The position numbers and the translations under genes are program-made. Positions 37,890 through 48,482 of a DNA stretch of 64,000 bases are shown one piece after another (the first letter of the stretch is position 1; each line of letters starts with the position of its first letter). Source of the DNA: Jacaranda mimosifolia (lineage: Eukaryota; Streptophyta; Magnoliopsida; Lamiales; Bignoniaceae); the NCBI GenBank assembly GCA_018894105.1, contig CM032128.1, positions 34,123,299-34,187,298 on the forward strand. Reading direction: 5' to 3'. The notes beneath the pieces are model-generated. The model saw nothing but the letters and a program-made list of their open reading frames with translations, did not search any database and was not told the origin of the DNA.

Positions 37890-38732
37890 ATGGCAATCAA
37901 ACTCCATGGCCACCCTGCTAATCCAGCAGTAAGAAGAGCTGTTGCCTGCCTGGAAGAGAATGGCCTTGAGTATGAATATATGATCTATGATTTCTTAACT
38001 CTAGTATTTTGATACGTCAAAGATTATTTTGATCGACCTATCAAATACTTTAAATTGTGTCTCTATGTTTTAGAGGTGGATGCTTTTTAACTGCATAATA
38101 TCACTGCATCTTGCCACATTAGCCATCATATAATACAAGTTATTCAAAAATTTTAAATATTGTACAATAATTTCACGAAATGAAATACTAAAATGATTTG
38201 ACGATTTTACAATTATGGAACATATATTCAATTTGGTGACATGACTTGAGCCAAACCATGTCCCTCCTCTTGAATTGCAGAGTCAAGGGTAATCACTCAA
38301 TACCTTGCACGCACCTATGCTGATAAGGGCACCCCACTCCTACCCAATGACCCCAAGAAAATGGGGGTAGTCTCAGTTTGGAGTGAAGTTGAACTCAAAA
38401 CATTTGATGGCGCTGCAGTAAAACTCTTTTTTGAAATTTGGTTAAAGCCATTTATTGGAATGACAACTGATGAAGGTGCTGCGGGGCAGTACCAGGGGAA
38501 ACTAGCCCAGATTCTTGATACTTATGATGCCCGTTTGGCAGAGTCAAAAGTACTTGGCAGGAGAAGAGTTTAGCTTGGTAGATTTGCACCAATCCCCATG
38601 GCAGATAACTTGAGGGCCACTGAGATTAAGGCTCTGTTTGATGCCAGGCCCCATGTGAGCCCTTGGTGTGCGGATATCTTGGCCCGGTCCGCTTGGCACA
38701 AGGCTTTGGCAATTGGCATCCGTGAAGGCTGA
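37890..38732 (+). pseudogene. Phi-class GST pseudogene, array copy 3
   Basis: A duplicate of copy 2 that cannot make a working enzyme. Exon 1 starts normally (MAIKLHGHPANPAVRR) but has Asn at the catalytic Ser11 position. After about codon 34 it runs into sequence matching copy 2 intron 2 (compare 38005 on with 36384 on), so a deletion removed the end of exon 1, all of exon 2 and part of intron 2. The frame stops at 38010-38012. Exon 3 restarts at 38281 after a normal CAG and is readable to about 38546, where one extra A in TCAAAAGTAC shifts the frame. Further indels follow, yet the C-terminal codons are still recognisable up to TGA at 38730-38732. Confidence 0.93.
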
Positions 38733-38740
38733 TTTATGAA

Positions 38741-39125
38741 AGGGGTGCAAACAAGCCGAGCTGGAGTTCTAATTCGATCCGATCTTTAGCTAGTTCGAGC
38801 TATAATTCGGATCGATCTCGAATTGTCGGTATTTAGGATCGAAGCTCGCGAGCCAATATATGATTGTATATCATTTTTTTTATTTTATTAATAAATATAT
38901 ATTATATTACTATTTTTTTATTTTGAGTGCTAGCTAAATTTGAGTTTGAGCTTTAGCTTGCAGTTATTTACAATTCATTTGTCAATTCAAACCTTATTAT
39001 GTCGAGTCAAACTGAGCTTGAGCTTTAAAATTTTAAGCTCGTCGAACTCGAGTTCAAGTCTAATGTATGCATTTCGAGCTCGAGAAAATTTTGTCTAAAC
39101 TCAACTTAACTCGACTCGACTCGAT
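38741..39125. mobile_element. hAT-like repeat fragment
   Basis: Starts AGGGGTGCAAACAAGCCGAG, a terminus typical of plant non-autonomous hAT elements, and is rich in CGAGCT/AGCTCG strings in both orientations. I could not find a matching right terminus, so the right end is approximate. Confidence 0.4.
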
Positions 39126-39889
39126 TGAAATACATACTATGTCATTGAGAGTTGTTTATCAAAAATCGTTCAATATTTAAAACAGTAAAAAAATACATAG
39201 TAACACAATATAAAAATTATTAAATTAAATATGTGTGTGGAAAGTGTGATAATGAAACCCTATATATATATAATGCGATGAATTTAAATATATATTAAAT
39301 TCATCGCATTACTAAAGTTTTATAACCACACAAATATGACCCGTGAATCAACATGGCCTCGAAACGATAGGCTCGAACTTTATTCAATGATGTTTTCATT
39401 CATTGAGCACACGTTTATGATATCGATCAAATGAATTTTATTATGAAAATAGTTTAATATTCCAATTTATAGTCGGACTTAAAATAAAAATTTATTCTTG
39501 TTAACTATTACCTCATTAACATGTTTGGTGGGCCGGTAACAAAATTTTCATATTCGACAACTAATTTAAATATAATAAATAAGAAGAGAAATAACATATT
39601 GTACTTTTCTAAATGTTTGTTTAAGGTGGTCGGCATTATTAATATTACCACTTGTAATTAAAATTTAGAGTTGGCATCCAAATTTTTGACTTCCATGAGG
39701 ATCCCAACCCCCACCATTTATTTTTCCAATACAATTTTGTCAATCGGTCACAATACCAAATCTCAAGAAATTTGGATGACATAAGCACTTATGTAATGAT
39801 AGTAATTTCTCTCGTAAAATTTACTTAGGTGCTATATCAAAGTGACACCTAGCAAATACACGTTACTCGTTTTCTATTGCCAAACCTAA

Positions 39890-40229
39890 GGCGCCATTTG
39901 ATCTCATTTCTATAACCCTCTTTTTAATTTTTTAATATTCCAAAAATAAAATATATTTCTTCTTATATACTTTTTATCCAACATCATTTTTATTTTTATT
40001 TTCAAATAATATTTTCTAATAACTTATATATTTTATCTCAATAATTTATATATCTTCTCATTTTATTTTATGATTTTTATCTCTCTCTACTTACAACTTA
40101 CTAGACCCAACATAACAATTACTTTTCCAACAATTTATCCAAATACAAACTCATTTTTAATTTATTTCCACTAACTAACTTTTTAAATTTTAGAAATAAT
40201 GAAAATAAAAAATAAAACCAAACGGGGCC
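39890..40229. mobile_element. Tourist-like MITE, first of an abutting pair
   Basis: A 340-bp element with ends GGCGCCATTTGATC and AACCAAACGGGGCC (inverted, imperfect), flanked by TAA at 39887-39889 and 40230-40232. The interior (TTTTTATCCAACATCATTTT, then ATAACAATTACTTTTCCAAC) is homologous to the next element. Confidence 0.85.
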
Positions 40230-40232
40230 TAA

Positions 40233-40562
40233 GGACCGGTTTGATTTTATTTTCATACCCATTTTCTACTTTTTAAAAATGAAATCACATAATTTTTTTT
40301 TATATATTTTCATCCAACATTGTTCTCATTTTTATTTTTATTTTCAAAATACAATATCCAATAATATATAAATCTTCTCTCTCTATTTTATTATAATATC
40401 TCTCTCTATCTACAACCAACTAAATCCAACATAACTATTACTTTTCCAACACTTTTTATCCAAATACAAATTTATTTTCAACTCATTTTCATTAACTAAT
40501 TTTTCAAATTTTGAAAATGATAGAAATAAAAAATAAAAATAAAAATAAAACCAAACGGGCCC
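40233..40562. mobile_element. Tourist-like MITE, second of an abutting pair
   Basis: A 330-bp element with ends GGACCGGTTTGATT and AACCAAACGGGCCC, flanked by TAA at 40230-40232 (shared with the first element) and 40563-40565. It is a same-orientation relative of the element at 39890-40229. Confidence 0.85.
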
Positions 40563-41285
40563 TAAAGAAATATTAAAGACTAGTTTCATTGTTTTTAATT
40601 TAAAAAAAAAAATGACTACGTTAAAGACTATTAAATTATTTATAGGGATTGAAATTGAATATTCGATTTTCTATATGAAAAATAAAAATAAAAATTCATG
40701 CTAATCGTCCTTCATAGAATTCTAAAGTTCGTATCTCTATGTCTCTATTACATCAGATGAAGCTTGCCAGGACATTGAATTACAAATTACATGAATAATT
40801 CTTTTTTTTTTTTTTTCAAATATATAGCAAGATATATCAGTTGTAGATTAGATTTATATTTTGATGTTGTCCAAATTTATTGTTGATGTTCTTATATGAG
40901 TACCCATAGTAAAAAATAAAATAAAATCTTTATAAAAAAAAACATTTCAATAATTAAAAATGAAAAAAATAAGTTATAAGACTGTTTCGACTTTTTCCAT
41001 ACCAAATAGACTTTGTAGCACCACTATTCTTGCAATGGGAAAGGGAAACATAAGTTGAATTATTCAGCTGTTGCAGCCAATAAAGAGAAGAACTTTCTAG
41101 GTCCTTAGCCAATTAAATTAATTAATTTCATTAGTCAGATTTTTCATCTATAAAATAACAAAAGAAAAGTAATATATTCAAATAGAAAATCATTATAAAT
41201 ACCAGCTGCATACCTTCCTCTCATACCATCTTCAATTATCAATTTATCATTCAGTTTCTCTCAGTTCTTCACATTTTCACTAGAA

Positions 41286-42299
41286 ATGGCAATCAAGGTC
41301 CATGGCAGCGTTATCTCAACTGCAGCAATGAGAGTTCTCACTTGCCTCATCGAGAAAGGGATCGACTATGAATTCGTTCCAGTCAACATGGCCACTGGGG
41401 AGCACAAAAAGGAGCCTTACCTTTCCCTCAATGTAAGCCATAGACTTGAACTCTAAATGCTTTCCTCAAAAGTTTCAAATGCAGTACAGATGTTTTATTT
41501 TTATCTTTTATTTCATTTCAGGCGTATTGAATATTTTCTTAAGAAAAATACTTAGTTACACTGTACATATATCTATAAATTAGAATAGAAGTATAATATA
41601 AGTCTTAATGAATCTTATCCCTTTGTTGAGAACTTGAGAGTACCTTTGCTTTTGATTGATGCAGCCATTTGGTCAAGTCCCAGCCTTTGAAGATGGAGAC
41701 CTGAAGCTCTTTGGTAATATATTGCTTCTGTTTTTCAGATCTGCAATTGCATCAATCAATATAAGAGCAGTCATTCTCTTCTTAGATCATGCAAGAAAAC
41801 TATCTCCATTTTGAACAATGTGTTTGACTATGTAATAACTTGTGATGCAGAATCAAGGGCAATCACTGGATACATTGCACATACCTATGCTGATAAAGGA
41901 ATCCCACTGATCGAGCAGGATCCGAAAAAGATGGCTATCGTAGCCGTTTGGATAGAGGTGGAGGCTCAGAAGTATGATCCTCCAGCTTCAAAGTTAACCT
42001 GGGAACTCAGCATTAAGCCTTTACTGGGACTGCCCACAGATGATGCTGTTGTTGAAGAGCAAGAAGCCCAATTGGCTAAGGTTCTTGATGTGTATGAAGC
42101 TCGATTGGCGCAGTCCAAGTACTTGGGAGGTGACAGCTTCACTCTAGCAGATCTCCATCACCTCCCCACAATGAACTACTTGATGGGAACACGCGTTAAA
42201 GCAGTTTTTGATTCGCGCCCTCATGTGTGTTCTTGGTGTGCAGATATCTTGGCAAGGCCAGCATGGCAAAAGGTTTTTGCCATGAAAAACAACCACTGA
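41286..42299 (+). CDS. GSTF: Phi-class glutathione S-transferase, array copy 4
   Basis: Exons 41286-41432, 41665-41713 and 41851-42299 encode 214 aa. Ser11 (HGSVISTAAMRV) is the presumed catalytic residue. PFGQVPAFEDGDLKLF and ESRAIT form the glutathione site. The C-terminal domain has KYLGGDSFTLADLHHLP, RPHVCSWCADILARPAWQKVF and the tail AMKNNH. It is nearly identical to copy 6 and shares its promoter. A TATA box lies about 90 bp upstream. No defect is visible, so it is probably functional. Confidence 0.95.
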
Positions 42300-43083
42300 G
42301 CTTAAAGAGAGTTTCATTTTCACAATAGCTGCTTGTATTGTTGCTCTATGTTTTCCTTGTAATTCCCTGTTTTACATCCTAAAATCAGAAAGCCACGGAA
42401 TGAGTCACAGAACTTAGTAATGTAATTGTCAACTTGCCATATTTCTGAAATAAAATTTTGCACTTTGTTGTTGAAATGTGAATGCAGAATGGCTCTGTTT
42501 TTAAGCATATCATGTCCTTGCAGTTCACAGATTTTCTAAGTGGGAATCAAAGACTTTAACGGGGAAACAAAAGATACATCAAATCAATGACTAAAGTCAG
42601 ATAATCCCTGTTTCTTTTTCTTTTCCAACAAATACCGACAAAAGAAGCCAAGGGGTCCACATCAAAAACTTTACCGACTTACCTAATCATCAATATAATA
42701 CAGCAAACTTGTGCAGCTAATGTTTGAGTCCAAAGGCAAAATAAGTACATTTCTAATTTTCTATAGTCTTTCAACCCTAGCTGGCTATAAGGAATTTTAA
42801 TTGTGGCTCCTGATTATGCAGAATTTGTTCTCTAAGTTTAAAGGCAAGCATATTTAAGCTGAAGTCTCTTCTTTTCCTTTGTGTTTTAGTTTTGTATATC
42901 AATAATCAACTCTGACCTTTGTTTTATTTTGGAACCAGAAAACCAACTTTAGCAATAAAATGAATATGTGATTAGTCAAAAGCAACTAACCCCAGAATCA
43001 TTTTTTATTTAAAGAATCTAACGTAAAGCTCCTTTTAGTTTGTCTGCCATGAACTTTAGCCCCAGTTACTGTGTCTAAATAAG

Positions 43084-43536
43084 ATATCACATAGTTGTAA
43101 TAAAATTAATCTCCCTCTTGTTTACTTTTAATGTAAGGAAAGAAAGGAAACTAGATGTGACATCTGCAGAAATCTCAAGATGATCTGGGAAGAAGAAAAC
43201 AAAGTGATTAAAATCCTAATGGTGGTTAAAATCTTTGTCAAGGGGACTTGGACTTTACATTTGAAAATTATGAGTGACATGTGCACACATGTTATCAGGC
43301 AACGTAATATCACATAGTTGTAATAAAATTAATCTCCCACTTGTTAACTTTTAATGTAAGGAAAGAAAGAAAGCTACATGTGTCATCGGCAGAAATCTCA
43401 AGATGATCTGGGAAGAAGAAAACAAAGTGATTAAAATCCTAATGGTGGTTAAAATCTGTGAAAGGGACTTGGGCTTTAAAAAATTCCCATTTGAAAATTA
43501 TGAGTGACATGTGCACACATGTAATCAGGCAACGTA
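43084..43536. repeat. Tandem duplication, units of 223 and 230 bp
   Basis: Two successive copies of a unit starting ATATCACATAGTTGTAATAA and ending ATCAGGCAACGTA. The homologous place downstream of copy 6 (about 62778-62990) has only one unit, so the duplication happened after the block was duplicated. Confidence 0.85.
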
Positions 43537-43885
43537 ATATCCTGGAAATTCTTCTTATTTTAATAGATGTTGACCATAATCCTAAAAAGACTATAGAAAA
43601 GGTGGAAATTTCATCAATTCAAATGTTGTCTGCCAGTAGGGTCCAGAAATTTTTTCCATAAAACAAATTACAAAAATAAGAAGACTTCAGACACTTTTCT
43701 GATTGCACAATCACAATATGGTTGAACTGAAAATGTTAGAAATAGTTATAGGAGGAAGGGAACACATACTATTTTTCAGTGAGAGCCATGAGCATCCTAC
43801 CATGTTTCTTAAGTGCAATTCCACCCCAATTCTTGAAGTCTTTGTCAAGGAAACTTGTGCACTTGCGGAAAATTCCGATTTTCAG

Positions 43886-44040
43886 ATATGGTGTCCCTCT
43901 TGTGAGTGACATATGCACACATGTAATTGTCTAATGTAATATCCCGGAAATTCTAGTTTCAAATATGGTGTCCCTCTTGTGAGTGATATATGCACACATG
44001 TAATTGTGTTATGTAATATCCCGGAAATTCTTGTTTCATA
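43886..44040. repeat. Tandem duplication, 77-bp unit
   Basis: Two successive copies of a unit starting ATATGGTGTCCCTCTT and containing TATGCACACATGTAATTG. The other block (from about 63326) has a single copy. Confidence 0.8.
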
Positions 44041-44336
44041 TTAATAAATGGATACCATATTCTAAAGTATCCTAAGTAGACTACAATAGAAAGGTGGAAA
44101 TTTCGTTAATTCAGGAAACGTTGTCTGCAAATAGTGTCCAGAAACTTTTTCTAAGGCAAATAATATAAATAAGAAGACTTCAGAAACTTCCCTTATTTCT
44201 CAGTCACAATATAGTCAAACAGAAAATGTTAGAAATAGGGGAAGGACAGGAGTTTCATATAATAAATACCTTGGCAGACTCTCTCTTTGATAGGCATCTT
44301 CTCCTTTGATTATTAACTATTCTCTACAATGGCAAT

Positions 44337-44985
44337 TGATGAGGGTTCGATTTCAATAATGGATACGGATCCGGGGTATTGATCTTCTGGATTAGTTTGG
44401 GATTGGAATCCTGCAATCACAGCAAACGTTAGGCTAGTCGAGTGGCCCTCGGCTTAGGCCCTCCGACGCTCAAGTCAGTATATATTCGACCTTCTTAATC
44501 GAGCAGTGGAACGTAGGGGTTTTTGAGTGTATGAGTGCATACCTGTGAGAGGCAAGGTTGAGGGGTTTTTATATTCTTCCCCTTGTAGGAAATGTTAGGG
44601 AAGCCCTTGGCTTACCCCGGGGACCTCCAGCCTCCTACCGGGGGTAATTGGTCAATTCCCCCGTTTGAATATTGCCAGTTGAATATTCTTTTATGCTGTA
44701 GGACAAGATGGTACACTGTTGCGGCGTCTGCTGTGTCAGACGGTGAGGGGAGGGCATGTGCCATTAATGCGGAGGCGTGTTGCCAGTCAATGCATTTAAT
44801 GCGGTGGCAGAGTACTGTGCAGGGCTCGACATTTAGAGTCGACAAGAACCGGGGTCGATAATAGTCGAGCGACTCCGAGGGTAACGGAACGCCTCGAGGA
44901 TTGGTCGAACAGGGTCGACGAGTCGCTTGGGTCCTGGGCCGTTGACTGGGTGTTGGGCCTCGCTGATTTGGGCCATCCTATATCA
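44337..44985 (-). repeat. Left LTR (3' LTR in element orientation)
   Basis: 649 bp, TG...CA. By eye it differs from the right LTR by about 23 substitutions, 22 of them transitions, and lacks a 10-bp segment (TACTGTGGGT) present near the end of the right LTR. Confidence 0.95.
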
Positions 44986-44987
44986 TG

Positions 44988-45001
44988 AGTCCCCCCACTT
45001 C
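44988..45001 (-). other. Polypurine tract of the retrotransposon
   Basis: Directly inside the left LTR, the minus strand reads a purine-rich AAGTGGGGGGACTCA just before the LTR. This is the expected place for the plus-strand primer of an element read right to left. Confidence 0.7.
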
Positions 45002-45200
45002 GCAAGGCCGATCAGAGAGTCGACGAGCGGCGTTGGGAAGTAGCGAACATCGACCAGGGTTTTTGAAAATCTGTCAAAGTATAACGCGCTTGCTGAGCGG
45101 TTACATCGTGGCGCGTGTGGGGCGGCGTAACGTATCCGCCCATTAATGCGGATGTTTGGGTAATCGCGCCTGGATGCTTGGGAAATCATGCTCCCGTTCC

Positions 45201-45207
45201 TATAAAT
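45201..45207 (+). promoter_or_regulatory. Candidate TATA box of the antisense ORF
   Basis: TATAAAT, about 200 bp upstream of the antisense ORF's ATG and outside the LTR. It would let that ORF be transcribed independently of, and opposite to, gag-pol. Confidence 0.45.
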
Positions 45208-45398
45208 GGTTAATGTACTTCTGCCCATTGTTGCTTCTACCGCGTCAGAAATTTGCAAGAACGTTTAGGAGATAACTTTCACTGCAAGACTCCCTAAACT
45301 TTGCCTTTGCTTCGCAGATTTTACGGATTTAACCTTCGTATCCAGTAAGTGCTCCTCAGGCTCTTCGTTTCCCTGAATCCTTTCTCTTTATTTTTCTT

Positions 45399-47898
45399 TT
45401 GAAGAAGATGTTTGGGTTATTCAGTTCTGAGGGTAGCCAGGGGGGGGACAGTGAGGCCACCCTGTCTGAGGGGCGTAGGGAGTTTCCTGCTCCTTCTGGT
45501 GGGTTGTCCGGTGGTGGTTCTGGTACGAGCAGCTCAAGTTTCGGGAGCTTGAGCGGCGCGCGTGGTGGGGAAGTTGGGCCCAGCCGGGTACCCCCTTATC
45601 GTGGGAGATTATTCACCCCGGGCCACTATAGTGAGATAGTTTCCGTACACTATAGTGAGATAGTTTCCGTAATGACTCATACGAATTTGGTGCGCCTGAG
45701 GGAGCTTTATCATATTCATGCTGAATATCAACTATTGACCCCTGGGCCTCCTGGTCGAATGCACCGCGCTCCCGCCGGTTGCATTACGGTGTTCGAGGAT
45801 GCACTAAAATGTGGGTTGAGGTTCCCCTTAGGTGATAGTATGATAGGCCTGCTTAGGGGTCTTCGAGTGTGCATAACCCAACTATTACCCAACTGCTTTG
45901 CCACCCTCTGCAGTTTCCTAGTTTTGATGCATCTGTTCGATCAGGCCCCCAATTTCAAAAATTTTTCCAACCTTTTCTATCTATGCATGTCACGAAAATC
46001 TGGTAGTTCCGAGGAGTCGGGCTTTTACTATCTGACTGCTCGACCTCACCGCAAGTTTCTCGTGGCTCCCTCCTCTTCATATGGGCAGGAGTGGAAGAAA
46101 CGTTATTTCTTCGTTCGGGTGAAGGAGGGGTTTGACATTCCTTGAGAGTGGTTGGGGGGACAGGTTGAGATACCGGGGAATCGCACCCTCACTTGGCCAA
46201 ACACCTTCGTGAGGGATCTGGTCGAGTTTGGTCCCGTGGAGGCCACTGTATTCCTCGAGGAGCCGCAGTTAGTGCTGGCTGGGTTATCGCCAGCCCCTCT
46301 AAATTTTACAGATGACTATGAGAGAGGTAGATGAAATGTGTGCCATGATTTGTTGTTTAGCTACATTCATTTCTGTATTTGATATCTGCTGTGTTTGTCC
46401 CTTGCAGACCTAGACGAAGTCATGAACCGCGCAATGAGTGGTGCAGTGCCTCGCGCTGAAAGGAACCGACAGCGCAGACAAGGCGCTGCGTCTCGACAAG
46501 AGTCGACTGGAGCCGATGAGCCACGCCGACAAGCCGCGGCCATTGCACCATCCCCGACCCCCTCGCCTGGTCGAGCAGTAGCGGTTGAGAGGGACGTAGG
46601 TCGGGGAAAAAGACCCATGGGGGAACAGAGTGGGCCCCCGCCCAAAAAGGTTGTTGCTGTTAGAAAAGGGAAAGGAAAATCGAAGGGTGCCGGGTCGGGG
46701 ATGCCGACGGGAAATGATCTCTTTGGGGATCGAGGTGCGGAGACCTTATTCGGCCTGAGGAAGTTCCCGTCTCCTCGTTTCGGGTCGGACCCCAGCCTAT
46801 TTGTGGACGACTCGTCTAATATACATGGATCTGGGCCAACTGGGGTCGACCCTTTGAAATGGATGTTGACTGGTTAGTTCGTGGCTGACAAGAGGAGGAT
46901 AATGGGCCTGAGTCAGCCCGGGGCGCTGTGCGAGATCTCATATCACGCGAACATGGTGAGATCCCCTACGCTGTAAACTTGTGTAATTGATTTTCCCTGC
47001 ATGGATAGTAATGATTTTTATGTTTCAGGTCGCGCAAGTCGCCTACAACTTTTATCGCCGCTCCTAGCTGGCGCTCGCTGATCGTGAGCAGTTGGATGCT
47101 GGCGGCGATGCCGAAACATTGAAGGCCCAGCTGGAGTCATCCCAACTGCGGCTCGAGGAAGTGCAGAAGGAGAATGCCAAATAAGCCGAAATAATGGAGG
47201 CAAAGGACCAGCAAGTGCTGCTGGCGGTGACGGAGCAGACAAAGATGGAGGCGAAGCTGAAAAAACTTGAACTGGACATTCAGGTCGCCTATGAATCTGG
47301 TCGGGCGACCGGTCGAGGCGAGCGACTGGTCGAGGCCAGAACAGAGTTCGAGCGGGTAGTTTCGGAGGTCCGCAAGGAGGCGGTGCAACAGTTCATGGTG
47401 AGCCCCGCGTTTCAGGACGCGAGCGTGGTGCTGGCCTTGGATGATGCCCGAAGTGCCTTTAATAAGGCTATTGCGCAAATGCGGCACCTGGGCTATGCGG
47501 TTAGCGACGAAGATCGCGTGAAAATGGGCCTTGCCCTCGACGAGCAGTTGCGCCCAATTGGTGATGAAGAGGCCGACGAGGCCGAAGCCGAAGCCGAGGT
47601 AGACGCAGCGGAGAAGGTCGACATGACTCCTGAAGAGAAGGAAAAAGCAGACCTTCAAAAGAAACTGAAGGCTGTAGGTCGAGAGTTCGAGTTCGCCGGC
47701 GACCTCGCCTATGAAGTCTCCGAGGGCCGGGCCAACGCTGCATCTTTCTTCCCAGCCGTCGAGCGGCTGTTTATGTCTTCTGCCGCCTGTCCCTCTTGGC
47801 CAGTCACCGCGGCGATGCCCGTTGCAATGGTACCACCTGAGCCTCCGTCTGCTCCGGCACCCGCCTTACCAATAGAAGGGTCCGGCAGTTCTAGCTAG
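45399..47898 (+). pseudogene. Antisense extra ORF of the retrotransposon (Transposase_28-like)
   Basis: Opposite in direction to gag-pol, between the minisatellite and the polypurine tract. The first part (45399-46326) has strings typical of the 'putative gypsy type transposon' domain (PF04195, recalled from memory): LRELYHIHAEYQLL, GLRFPLGDSMIGLLRGL, LTARPHRKFLVAPSSSY and KKRYFFVRVKEGF. Introns are implied at 46327-46407 and 46956-47028 (GT-AG, frames join). The middle part is basic and Pro-rich (PPPKKVVAVRKGKGKSKG). The last part (47029-47898) is a long charged coiled coil. In-frame stops lie at 46143-46145 (TGA), 46875-46877 (TAG), 47065-47067 (TAG) and 47182-47184 (TAA). A 24-bp tandem duplication lies at about 45623-45672. 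Function is unknown; such ORFs are known from Tat elements. Confidence 0.75.
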
Positions 47899-48166
47899 GG
47901 CTTGTAATACTTGTTTTTATTTTGTTGTATATGCCTCATTGAGGCTTTTGGGTATGAAATGAAATTTGTTGCCCTTTATCTGCCAACTGTTCGATTTCGA
48001 ACACTATTTTTCTCCATTGCAAGATAACTTGGAATTTGTCGCCATTTATGATTAATACAGTGTAAATGAATTTGTCGATGGGGCTCGACTTCTAGCCTTA
48101 GCGGATTTTCTGCAAGTGTGACGTCGATTTTGCGATCCTGCCTCGGGGGCTTCGACGCCAGTTTGT

Positions 48167-48416
48167 GTAGACTTGTTTCGTTTAAGCCTTTCGTTGGGGT
48201 CGACTAAGGTGGTCGTAGCTCTTCACCTTGACTTGTCTCGTTTAAGCCTTTCGTCGACTACGGGGTCGACTAAGGTGGTCGCGGCTCTTCGCCTTAACTT
48301 GTCTCGTTTAAGCCTTTCGTCGACTACGGGATCGACTAAGGTGGTCGCGGCTCTTCGCCTTGACTTGTTTCGTTTAAGCCTTTCGTCGACTACGGGATCG
48401 ACTAAGGTGGTCGCGT
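48167..48416. repeat. 66-bp minisatellite inside the retrotransposon
   Basis: About four units. TTTAAGCCTTTCGT starts at 48181, 48241, 48307 and 48373, giving a period of 66 bp (the first unit is 6 bp shorter). Each has GTCGACTAAGGTGGTCG. It lies between the end of pol and the antisense ORF. Tandem arrays in this non-coding zone are a known feature of Tat/Ogre-type elements. Confidence 0.9.
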
Positions 48417-48482
48417 CGTGCTTTTTAATCATGATGGAACTTGATTGCTCATTAATCTGTACAAAGAATGCCACTGAACAGT

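Larger units (their letters stand above)
38733..41285. other. Intergenic region between GSTF copies 3 and 4
   Basis: Non-coding. It holds an hAT-like fragment (about 38741-39125), two abutting Tourist-like MITEs (39890-40562), A/T runs, and from about 40840 the duplicated promoter block of copies 4 and 6. TATAAATA at 41194-41201 is the probable TATA box of copy 4. Confidence 0.55.
42300..44328. other. Intergenic region between GSTF copies 4 and 5
   Basis: Non-coding and homologous to 61972-63690. It holds copy 4's 3' flank, two local tandem duplications and copy 5's promoter (ATAATAAATA at 44260-44269). Confidence 0.6.
40840..44336 (+). repeat. Duplicated two-gene GST block, first copy
   Basis: From about 40840 the sequence matches about 60430 onward: first GATGTTGTCCAAATTTATTG, then the promoter, copy 4 (41286-42299) and its downstream region, and the start of copy 5. 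The other copy is 60430 to beyond 64000. The match resumes after the retrotransposon at 54697. Differences are scattered substitutions, plus two local tandem duplications found only here (43084-43536 and 43886-44040). Confidence 0.85.
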
